NCBI RefSeq assembly: GCF_001625305.1
Contig: NW_017804065.1
Coordinates: 1,963,730-2,027,729 of the forward strand
Direction of reading: 5' to 3'
Length of the DNA: 64,000 bases
Source of the DNA: Branchiostoma belcheri
Lineage: Eukaryota > Chordata > Leptocardii > Amphioxiformes > Branchiostomatidae
Shown here: positions 54,810 through 64,000 of the stretch, one piece after another
How the letters are laid out: the number at the start of each line of letters is the position of its first letter
Position numbering within the stretch: the stretch's first letter is position 1
The notes under the pieces: generated by a model
The model's database searches: none
Seen by the model: only the letters and a program-made list of their open reading frames with translations
Told to the model about the DNA's origin: nothing
Made by a program: the position numbers and the translations under genes

Positions 54810-54895
54810 ACACCAGGTTGGTGACATGGTAGGATTCGGGACCTCTTGGGTCGGAGCCGAACGCTTAAAACGGTTACGCCACACAACCACACGAG
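54810..54895 (-). mobile_element. tRNA-derived SINE head
   Basis: Minus strand: GTGTGGCGTAACCG, then CAAGAGGTCCCGAATCC, like the A and B boxes of 37566-37640. Confidence 0.55.
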
Positions 54896-54922
54896 ATGGC
54901 AATGTAGGAGATGGCGTCATAG

Positions 54923-55054
54923 GTCGAGCCAACCTTGAACCTTAACGGGGACATCAGGGATGTCATCAACGAGCCAAATGGTTCTCATTTGGAATGCCTG
55001 GTTTGTATCACTGTACCAGGCACGAAGCTCTATCACTGGACTCACAAGTTTTAA
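54923..55054 (+). pseudogene. Second copy of the exon at 53486, without its acceptor
   Basis: In frame with 53486-53636 (VEPTLNLNGDIRDV...TKLYHWTHKF, TAA) but the residues before VEPT and the acceptor are replaced. The open frame is kept despite about 15 percent change, so it could also be a live exon with another acceptor. Confidence 0.4.
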
Positions 55055-55057
55055 GTC

Positions 55058-55720
55058 GTATTTCACTGGATTGAGGCTGACGGGAGATTAGATAATGTCA
55101 TATCCCTGTGGTGCACAGTGCTTAAAACGCTATTTCTGACATGCCGCTAATATAGCGAATCGTTTTTCCAAACTTTTTTTATAAATTTCATGACAAAGCT
55201 CTGAATCGTATTAAGTATATGGGATAACATCTGTTCCTCATATCCATGATATGGCATTGAGAGAAGTTAATATTTGTATTTAATTTCTCATGCGTGGTTT
55301 TTCAATGCACACGTTATAACGTTATAAGGGCAGGCTCAGTACTGGGTTCCTACTGCCTGTACAAGAAAGCTGGCGTACTTCCTTCTCTCCATCGTAATCT
55401 TCCACTTTTCCTAGGATAAATCAAAGAAGTAAAGGGATACGAAAGAACAATTTAGTAAGATCGAAAAGATGCCTAGAAATAAGGCTTACTTGTGTGTAAA
55501 GAGACTCCCTCTACACAACCAAGTATTTTATTTAAGCCGAAGTTTCGATGACCGTCTGTCACCTTCCTCAATGCAATTCTGACTAGTTCACATTGTATTG
55601 CATTACATGTGTCGCTGCTATAGATGGTTTCCAAAATGTACAATATTTACATATCTACACATATACGGGCACGTGCACGTGGTCACAGGGAAATGTAGAG
55701 GTCCCAAACGTAGAGAGCCC
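55058..55720. repeat. Duplicated block, copy 2
   Basis: Matches 53640-54330 with small indels, including the GATGACCGTCTGTCACCTTC segment. Confidence 0.6.
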
Positions 55721-56885
55721 GCTGCCTTGCCTGGTTGTGTCATCTCCTATTGTGTAATTGGGTGTGTGTGTGGGGGGGGGGGTAAGGCCTGCGACCACCC
55801 ACACCCCTTTTCCAAATTTGCCTCAGCTGTGCTTAACATAGGAGAGACCTATGCAATGAGATCGAGAAAATTTCATCTAATCAGAAGCTCGCCTAAACCT
55901 ATGATGTATCAGACGCCTTCCTTGTGACAGTTAGAGGCCTATTGTCATCAGACGTCAAGTTTTGACCATCTTCCTTTTGCACCGCCTGCAGCTTGTTGTA
56001 TAGCCGCCAGAGGACGTTGTCGTACCGCGTTCTTTCATGACGTCATCACTGCACACTGCCTTGAGATAACATGAAAATAAGTCGACAAGGCCAATGGGCT
56101 CCTTGACGATGGAAGCAACGTTTGTTCTATTTTACAAATAAGAAAAGAAAGAAAAGAAGGGAGAGAAATACGTAAAACGTTGGCAAAATGTTGAATAGAA
56201 CTAACTAATATAAACAGCTAGTACACCTTTACGCGTATGTTCTAACTTAATCTACGCTTGACTATATTCCTAAAGAGTAGAATGAGGAGTTGTATACATA
56301 CTCTATGAGAACTAGACAGAGTGTCGACTAAATTACTGATTAAGAGGCTATTCTTTCTGTGGTCTACACATCCATATATACATACATGTATTACAGACGT
56401 ACAAAAACATTACAAAGTGAACAGTATACAGCAAACTTAACACAATTCCTTAATACACTATTTACAGTCCAGTACTTTGCTAGTTGCCGCCTGTGCTATT
56501 CCACAATTGTGACATTCTGTACAGAAAGCGCCTTTTCTGAGAGTAGAAGTTTGGTTTTGGTAGTCTGATTTTGTTTGTAATGGTTGAGCGTGTTCGGTAG
56601 TTGTGAATCTCAGATTGGAACAAGCACTAGACCAGCTTGAAAAATGTAACTGACATAGCCTGTATGCAACATCATCAAACAAAACATTTTGTTTTTGCCA
56701 CCTGTTATTTGGACTTGTTGGTACCATATAAACATAAATCCTTTTGACAATAAACTTTAACGGAATGTTACGAGGCGAATCTGTGATTTATTTTATATTA
56801 TGCTTAGCTTGATATAATTTCTATAAGTGGTAACATTGTTTAGTATACACACCTAGAAGGACCAGACTATCTAGCGAAAACTCAC
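55720..56885. other. Intergenic, no supported feature
   Basis: No coding signal, tRNA or clear repeat boundary seen; a G run at about 55772. Confidence 0.3.
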
Positions 56886-56889
56886 CTCC

Positions 56890-56892
<3 letters not shown>

Positions 56893-56958
<66 letters not shown>

Positions 56959-57029
56959 TACGCACACACAAACACACACACACACACACATACACACACA
57001 TACACTTCGCACACACACACACAAACACA

Positions 57030-57068
<39 letters not shown>

Positions 57069-57072
57069 TACG

Positions 57073-57104
<32 letters not shown>

Positions 57105-57151
57105 CACACACACACACACATACACACACACACAGAACACACACACACACA

Positions 57152-57186
<35 letters not shown>
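56893..57186. repeat. (CA)n microsatellite, about 290 bp
   Basis: CA with ATACACT, ACGC and AAACAC interruptions. It yields long Cys/Val open frames on the minus strand that are not genes. Confidence 0.97.
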
Positions 57187-57230
57187 CGTGAACACAATGT
57201 ACATATTAATGTACATTGTGTTCACAGTGA
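57187..57230. repeat. 44-bp palindrome beside the CA tract
   Basis: GTGAACACAATGTACAT and its complement around ATTA. Confidence 0.8.
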
Positions 57231-57359
57231 TTCAAAACGGCCCTGAAAATCCCAACTCGTAGCTAATTAATATTGATGAGAATAAGATGTCAATCACACT
57301 TGCCAGCATTGGCATCTGTCCATGATTGGTTGACACGTTGGGCCGGCTTTAGGAATGTT

Positions 57360-57446
57360 ATCTTGCTGTTTGGGCAGTCCTGGCTGCATACATATGTGTT
57401 ATCAGCCTAATAAATCAAATCAAATCAAATCAATCTTGCTGTTTGG
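57360..57446 (+). mobile_element. Very short LINE 3' end with 14-bp target duplication
   Basis: ATCTTGCTGTTTGG at 57360 and 57433. Between them GCTGCATACATATGTGTTAT, CAGCCTAATAAATC and an (AATCA)n tail. The same tail is at 14483-14518. Confidence 0.75.
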
Positions 57447-57460
57447 CCCCTGCGATTTTT

Positions 57461-58346
57461 TTACCTTCGCCAAGAAGGTTATGTTTTCAGTAGCGTTTGT
57501 GTGTGTGTGTGTTTGTGTGTGGTTCAGCAAGATAACTCGAGAAGTAGTGGATGGATTGGAATGAAACTTAGTAGGTGGGTAGGTCTTCATAAGACCTAAA
57601 AAGGATTAGATTTTGGGCCCCCTGGCGGATTTCCTAGATACTGCAGCTGAACTGCCGGTTTTGATATCTCAAGTTCTGGACATGCTAGGGTCACGAATTT
57701 TGGTTGGTAGATAGCTTATGGGGTAGGAAAGAAGTGACATGAGTTTGGGTCCCCTAGCGCCTTGTTCTGGAACTGCAGGAGCGTTTGTTGAAAACATTTG
57801 AAGGACGATAACTCAAGATCCGGTTGACGTATTGTCGTGATTTTTGGTATGTAGGTAATTGAAGTGATGCTTGACATAATCAGATGGCAATTATGCAAAT
57901 CAGGAGCTAATTTGCATAATTAATGAGGAAATTCTATAAATCTTCTTTGTTCGATAATAGAACCATGACACACTTGTGACACCTACTTGAGAACGAGAAA
58001 AACATCTGAAGATATAGATTATGTAAATACGGACCTAATTTGCATAATTAATGGCAAATTCTTATAATTCCATAGTTGTAACTGCTGCATCCCGAATTTC
58101 ATACTTGCCACATTTGTAACTTGAAGGTGAACATTAATAAACAAAATTTATTCAAATCACGACCTCGTTTGCATAATTTATGAGGAAGTGCTATAATAGC
58201 TTTTTTTGTTATGATAAGACTGTCGTTGGATGGAGAATATGATCAACTGACATAAGCATGTAAATGAGGCTCTTATTTACAAAATCAATGATTAGAATTG
58301 TATACTTCGTCACCCGCAAGGGTCAACATCATTTGGCGAAGGTATG
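57461..58346. repeat. TTACCTTCGCC-family element, intact ends
   Basis: TTACCTTCGCCAAGAAGG at the left, TTTGGCGAAGGTATGAG at the right, (GT)n near the left, then CATAATTAATGAGGAAATTC-like blocks. The best-preserved copy in the window. Confidence 0.75.
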
Positions 58347-58681
58347 AGATCGTGGAACTCTTGTTTTACTTGGTATTATCAATAATAAACACTATCAACA
58401 TGCAGGTGAACGGGCAAACCTTTATCCTGCGTCAAATATAATTCACCTTCAGGTAATTAATGCACGAACATGTTTGTCAAAATCATTAACACATACGTTG
58501 GAAAAAACGGGTAGCGGGAGCATGGTACTTTCCCATATATGCAAATATAATTTATTAATATATGCAAGATATATGCATACATGCAAACACGTGCATATAT
58601 CACTACAACTTGTATACCCTATGTATCATAGGCAATCCATTATACATATAACGTTACCCCTTTGCACTCTTATTCTTTCTA

Positions 58682-58945
58682 CCTCAAGCTAATGCACTCC
58701 TGTGCACTCTTATGCAACCTGTGCACTCTCACGCACCCTGTCCACCCCCAAGCACCCCCATGCACTCTCATTCAACCTTCCCAAACCTGATGCACTCTCA
58801 CGCACCCTGTGCACTCTCATTCAACCTTCCCAAACCTGAGAGTGCACAGGCCAGGGTGCGTGGGGGTGCGCAGGGTGCGTCAGGTTCGGGGAGGTTGAAT
58901 AAGAGTGCACAGGGTGCGTGGGGGTGCATCAGGTTCGGGGAGGAG
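58682..58945. repeat. Tandem and inverted minisatellite
   Basis: Repeats of GCACTCTCACGCACCCTGT and TTCAACCTTCCCAAACCTG on the left half appear as complements on the right half, so the whole can fold about position 58840. Confidence 0.85.
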
Positions 58946-58981
58946 GAATGAGAGTTTGAAGATATTTTGAGATATGTTTAA

Positions 58982-59968
58982 CCCTCAACAGAACACCTTC
59001 CCGGACTAATTAATCTGTACACCTGGGGTCCGCGCGGACCCCAGAACAGTTTTTTGCTAATTTTTAGAAATTATCAACATGCTACCTGCTCAATTGTTTT
59101 GCAAACTGATGTGGGAACCTCTGTGTCCACATTACTTACAAAAATCATACATTTTGAACTTTTTCTATTTTTTGGTGAAGAAAAGAAGACAAGAAGAAAT
59201 ACCCGATTTTTAAACCCATTTCAGACTGAAGGGGCTTTTCAGGCCCAACTTTGATCTCAGATAGCGGCTAAACGGCTTGTGCTAGAAGTATCAAATTTGG
59301 AGACCTTTCCTAAAATGTCTCTGGAAAAAAGTTCATATTAGTTTAATACTAGTAAGTTGATGTTTTTTTGTGTTGCCATGGTAACGGGTTTCTAGCAGGC
59401 AGTTTTTTTGAAAAAAGAAGTAATTTTGGTTTAAACATAAAAATTTTCTGAGTTTTATATTAAATTACACTTCTTTTCCAACATTAATAACATCTTACAT
59501 AATCAAATATAAGTTAAATAATTTAATATGCATATAATATGCTAATTTGATGACGTCATTGGTCAAAATCCAATATGGCGGACTATATTATTAGCTCTGA
59601 CGTCATATGACGTCATAATGACACCAAAGTTATTAAAATTTAATTCTATTACTACACCATTCTCTGAAAACTTGGTAGACATACGATGAGTGCATAAAAA
59701 CATATAAAAACGGAAATAAGGTAATGTATAAGAACGCCAGTGTATCCATTATGATCGAAAGCCGACTGGGGTCCGCGCGGACCCCAAAAGAAAATCAGAT
59801 ATAATTTTTTTATAAATGGTAGAAACGGAGTTTTCTGCATTGTATTGAGAGACAACTTTGTGGGTGACAATTACCTAAAATTTCAGAAAAAAATCTTTAG
59901 AAACAAAAAAGATATTACAGAATATATAGTGCTGGGGTCCACGCGGACCCCAGGTGTTCTGTTTAGGG
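58982..59968. mobile_element. piggyBac-type MITE, family 1, second copy, 987 bp
   Basis: TTAA at 58978-58981 and 59969-59972; ends CCCTCAACAGAACACC and GGTGTTCTGTTTAGGG. The same three palindromes, one with a G-to-A change. Only a few percent different from 9823-10808. Confidence 0.88.
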
Positions 59969-59975
59969 TTAAAGT

Positions 59976-61085
59976 TAAGACTTTTGTTCCATCACAAAAA
60001 ACAATTCTCTCACCTAGAGCTTTCGACCAGTCACTCTGGTCTTCCTCAGTAGACTGACCCAGTGAAGCTTGCCACGTGGCTTCTTTGAAGTGTGACGTCA
60101 ACACTGGGTCAAAGGTATCTGGTAGACGATGCCGGCGCCCGTCGCGGTTCAATGTAGGGTGATGGGCCCTGATGTAAATGGCTTCCTTCACCCCTCTCAA
60201 GAAATATTCTTGTTTAGTGTCTAAAATCCTTACAGTGTCAAGTGAAACAAAATAGTGGGGCAGATAACTGAAATAATCTTTCAAATTGTGATACAAGCAC
60301 CAAACTTGGTACAAATATTCATGAGACATTACTCGTTTAAAAAAGAACGCGGGCCACTTGATTTGACTTTTGGTACTGCAGCTGACCTTCTAGGATTTGT
60401 ATCTCCTGTTCTAAACATGCTACAGTCATGAGTGATCACGCTAGGGGGCGCCAAAAGTCAAATTAGCTCCCTTGGACTCCAAGTTGGAGCAAATTGTGCA
60501 CCGGTAAAAAACGCCCCTGCATTTCCAACGCAAGCTGCTAGAGACACCAAATTTACGTCACTTCTTTCTTACTTTAACAGCTTTCCACCACATAAAAATC
60601 ATGACTTGATTTGGTTTGAAACAAGTTGCAATCCCGTGGGAAATGAAAATCCTCCTGAGAGCTTCAGACAAGTCTTAATGTATGGAAGGACTACCAACCC
60701 CTTGGACTTTGTTCCTGCTGAGGGTTTGGTGTTGGGTGGTTTGGGGCAGGTCGCTTTGTTAATGGCCCACTGGGGTAGCCACAAGTTTTTAATGCTTGGG
60801 TCAGGTGGGACTTCTCGGTCTCTAAATCCTGTTGATCTGACACTATGGTGTTGTCTCTGTGAATTAGAGACCTAATCACCCCTAGTTTTTGGTCAAGTGG
60901 ATGGTTAGAGTCAAAGTTTAGGTAGACATCGTCTACCAGATACCCTTGACCCAGTGTTGACGTCACACTTCAAATGAAGCCACGTGACAAGCTTCACTGA
61001 GTCAGTCTACTGAGGAAGACTAGAGTGACTGGTCGAAAGCTCTAGGTGAGAGAATTTTTTGTGTTGGAACAAAAGTCTTAACTTT
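59976..61085 (-). mobile_element. Penelope-like element fragment in foldback form
   Basis: Minus strand 60250-60000 encodes RGVKEAIYIRAHHPTLNRDG, RLPDTFDPVL and STEEDQSDWSKALGER, which I associate with the C terminus after the GIY-YIG endonuclease of Penelope-like elements. The stretch CTAGAGCTTTCGACCAGTCA is inverted at 61025-61045. The reverse transcriptase is missing. Confidence 0.65.
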
Positions 61086-61144
61086 AAACATGTAACTACC
61101 AACACAGATGAACTTTTATGATAATATTTTGAGATAGTTTGAAG

Positions 61145-61370
61145 TTAAACTTTTAAATCCAACACGAAGAAGTTCTCTCACCTAGAGCTTTAGGCCATCA
61201 CTCTGGTCTTCCTTAGCAAATTGACCCGATTAGGCTTGTAACGTGGCTGCTTTGAAGTGTGACGTCAACACTATATATAAGTAAAAGGTGAATCGTAGGC
61301 GATGTCGCCCCCATCGCGGTTGAGTCACGTGTGCTGGGCCCTGATGTGAGAAGCCTATTCTAACCAACTC
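61145..61370 (-). mobile_element. Penelope-type end, diverged copy
   Basis: CTCTCACCTAGAGCTTT, GTGACGTCAACACT and GGGCCCTGATGTGA follow the order at 60005-60180. Confidence 0.6.
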
Positions 61371-61552
61371 AGGACTAGCCTTCACGTTGTTTGGTTTCCA
61401 GTATTTAATTACTGTCAGCTTGTTTAAACGTAGATAAACTAAGAGTAAAATGTGTTTTACGTTTTACGCAATAAGCACATATACACCTAATAATAAACAC
61501 GACCCGTCAGCAGATTGTATTGCGCCAACGTGAAACCTGGAACGCAATGTGC

Positions 61553-61557
<5 letters not shown>

Positions 61558-61609
<52 letters not shown>

Positions 61610-61624
61610 ACACACACACACACA
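61558..61624. repeat. (CA)n microsatellite
   Basis: About 65 bp of CA with one CT interruption. Confidence 0.97.
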
Positions 61625-62279
61625 AGAACAAAGCACAAAGACGGCTGTGTTTCACTTATTAAAATGTTTTAATTTCAGCATCATTTTCATGCTTTGAAAA
61701 AAGAGGTACCGGTACGCGGTACTCCCGGCGAATTAGAAGTCAACTCCCAACCATGTGTAAGAAAACTTACTGCATGTTTAAACATGACTTTGCAGTCATT
61801 TAAAAAGATATCACCCATATAAACAGTTTCATTAAACATATAGTGTAAAGGTAATTCGAAGAAGATTGAACAATATTAAACTGAAAAAAAATTGCAATGC
61901 TAGAAGAGTAGCAAACGTATATTAGAGGATAACAATTTTATTTCAGTATTATAAGTTTTTTAAATTAATTACTTCTTTGCTTAATTGCCTGAAATTGATT
62001 GGCTGAGATTGTAGGCTAAGCAAGATTGACAAATGTCTAAATGTTTAAAGACAGTGCTGTCTTTGGAAAAATACAACTGCTGAACTTATCCCGTGACTGC
62101 CATACCTTACGGTCATGGCAGCTACATAAAGATACATCATAGTAACGCCTCTAATGTCATTATGGCATAAAATGTCACCAGTATGATACCATTCCTGTAT
62201 TTTTAGGCTGAGTCCTATATGGCTGAAACGTTTAGGCATATACTAGTAACAAAATTTACAGAAAAAGACTATTTGACTA

Positions 62280-62690
62280 AATAACATCTGCCGTGACTTA
62301 AAGCATCTGCTGTGAGTAATAAACACCTGCCATGACTTAAAACATCTGCTGTGACTAAATAACATCTGCCGTGACTTAAAACATCTGCTGTGAGTAATAA
62401 ACACCTGCCATGACTGAAAACATCTGCTGTGACTACATAACATCTGCCGTGACTTAAAACATCTGCTGTGAGTAAAAAAACACCTGCCATGACTTAAAAC
62501 ATCTGCTGTGACTAAATAACATCTGCCGTGACTTAAACATCTGCTGTGACTAAATAACATATGCCTTGACTTAAAACATCTGCTGTGACTAAATAACATC
62601 TGCCGTGACTTAAAACATCTGCTGTGACTAAATAATATCTGCCGTGACTTAAAACATCTGCTGTGACTAAATAACATCTGCTCTGTCTGT
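62280..62690. repeat. 39-bp minisatellite with a 19/20-bp half unit
   Basis: Unit TAACATCTGCCGTGACTTAA plus ACATCTGCTGTGACTAAA, with variants CACCTGCCATGACT and GAGTAATAAA. Eleven or so copies. The minus strand stays open (HSRCFKSRQMLF), which is not a gene. Confidence 0.9.
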
Positions 62691-62699
62691 TGTGAACAG

Positions 62700-63890
62700 G
62701 CATTGCTAGAATGCCTTTAATCAATGACATTTATATTAAAAGTACAATCTGGATTTCATCGTAAATATTTCCTTTCAACATTGTTTTTAAACATAAGATT
62801 TGAAACTAAAAGTATTTCTGGTAAAAATTCAATTCACAATGAATCTACACATGGCTATCATAAAATTACATTGACAATAACCCGATAATGATGTATTAAC
62901 AGTCATATTAAAATGGTACCAATGATGTCATAAAGTTAGCATAAGATTGAAACATTTTGTAATCAAAATTCCACAATCTTACAGAGAATGCTACCACAAT
63001 TTGTTACAAAACATCGGTGAATTGACAAAAAAATTGAAAACTATACTTAAAATAAAAATCGTGTAGATATTATGACATTCAATTTGGCGATTACCTTACC
63101 ACTTCAGCGGTTTAAAAAAGGGTTAATTCTGTGCAGGTCTTTGAATATACTGATAGGCAACAACCCAATATATATATAATGTTCAAACTTGTACAGGTTC
63201 ACACCAAAGTAAAAAAAATCTCATTGCATTAACATCTAAATATTTTTTTTTCATTTTTTAATCTGTTACCCATTTAAAATCCTAAAAACATGTAGATAAT
63301 GCTAAAGGCATTGTTTCAACATGTAATCAACTTAATCAAACCAGTAGTCATAGTAACAATTATGTACTAGATTTATCGTGCACAAAAGATAACGCTCAAT
63401 TTTCAGCCAATTGAGATCTTTCTAAACGTAGCTGAAGAATTACCAAATAAAAACTTACAGCCTGTTATGTTTTCTAGAGCTTTGTTCTCAAAATTCAATC
63501 TTCCAGCTTTGAATCACTACCTTCTAATGTTTAACCTTTGTCGAGGACAATAACAAAACTGCTGTTCCATGGTGGTGAGAGTTGGCTGCACCTAGGTTCC
63601 TCTGAGAAAGAAACATAAACAGCGGTCATTACGAGTGAATATATAAAAAAATCTGGTGTTAATTAAATAACATAGTCTTAAATAAATAGGCTTTGTTAAA
63701 AGCAAATTATGTTTGCCTCTAATAATTTTTTCCTCATAACACACTTACATAGCTGGTATATTTTACAAAATAAGTTATCAAAGCCAATCGTTACAGATTT
63801 AAATTGCAATTTTAACTTAAAGTGTTAGGTCACAACAAAGTAAAATATTCTATTATAAAGTTCATCTGTGTTGGCAGTTACATGTTTAAA
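62700..63890. other. No recognised feature
   Basis: AT-rich sequence without coding or repeat structure other than the inverted copy at its end. Confidence 0.3.
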
Positions 63891-64000
63891 GTTAAAACTT
63901 ATTTGGTCCAACACAAAACATTCTCTTACGTGACAAATTTCACCGGGTCAGTCTACTGAGGAAGACCAGAGTGACTGGTCGAAAGCTTTAGGTGAGAGAA
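63890..64000 (+). mobile_element. Penelope-type end, runs off the window
   Basis: GTCAGTCTACTGAGGAAGAC, GTGACTGGTCGAAAGC, TAGGTGAGAGAA: same as 61005-61060 and the complement of 60000-60060. Confidence 0.65.

Larger units (their letters stand above)
61086..63887. repeat. Outer inverted pair around the 61-64 kb segment
   Basis: ACATGTAACTACCAACACAG at about 61088 is inverted at about 63865-63885. Another copy of the Penelope-type end begins at about 61145. Confidence 0.6.

Noticed and set aside
54549-54932. 127-codon minus-strand frame with LRHYGTYCCGE, slightly like phospholipase A2
   Set aside because: Its first part is a SINE head, no Asp/His catalytic motif follows, and the end is low-complexity.
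56821-57225. 134-codon Cys/Val-rich open frame
   Set aside because: Encoded by the CA microsatellite.
60432-60875. 147-codon + strand open frame
   Set aside because: Lies within the Penelope-type foldback and shows no known motif; the opposite strand explains part of the sequence.
62243-62730. Open frames rich in HSRCFKSRQ
   Set aside because: Encoded by the 39-bp minisatellite.

Overview
The window looks like nuclear DNA of a lancelet (Branchiostoma-like chordate). The reasons are small phase-matched exons in long AT-rich introns, many short non-autonomous DNA transposons, CR1/L2-like LINE ends, Penelope-like ends, and strong allelic divergence. I assign the organism by inference from this style of sequence; no search was run.

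The window holds two recognisable genes that point at each other. On the + strand, 2-4702 is the 3' part of a gene with a ubiquitin-like segment and an acidic tail. On the - strand, 49137-30113 is a 23-exon gene whose phases agree throughout (4,092 nt, about 1,363 residues). It encodes a signal peptide, a MACPF domain with a WGTHY signature, a beta-rich region resembling the farnesoic-acid-O-methyltransferase-like module, cysteine-rich furin/ephrin-receptor-like repeats, and a C-terminal GON domain otherwise typical of ADAMTS9/20 proteases. This MACPF-to-GON order is the most interesting biological object here.

The block 13272-28152 lies between two short N gaps and appears to be the second allele of the flanking DNA, placed in series by the assembler. 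14440-22280 matches 1750-12388 and 22280-28152 matches 28532-33050. The two sequences that abut the gaps from outside (ending at 13250, starting at 28173) overlap by about 305 bp inside a single transposon. The two GON exon sets and the two copies of the Ubl-gene 3' exons are therefore most likely alleles, not paralogues. Comparing them gives empty and occupied sites for several transposons, a VNTR length difference (10 versus 6 units), and an FN2 exon present in one allele only.

The rest is mostly mobile DNA: TTAA-flanked piggyBac-type MITEs, Harbinger-type MITEs with TTA duplications, foldback elements, Penelope-derived inverted repeats, LINE ends, an LTR, microsatellites and minisatellites. 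At 49.2-64 kb I see no complete gene, only a duplicated terminal exon-like ORF at 53.5 and 54.9 kb.
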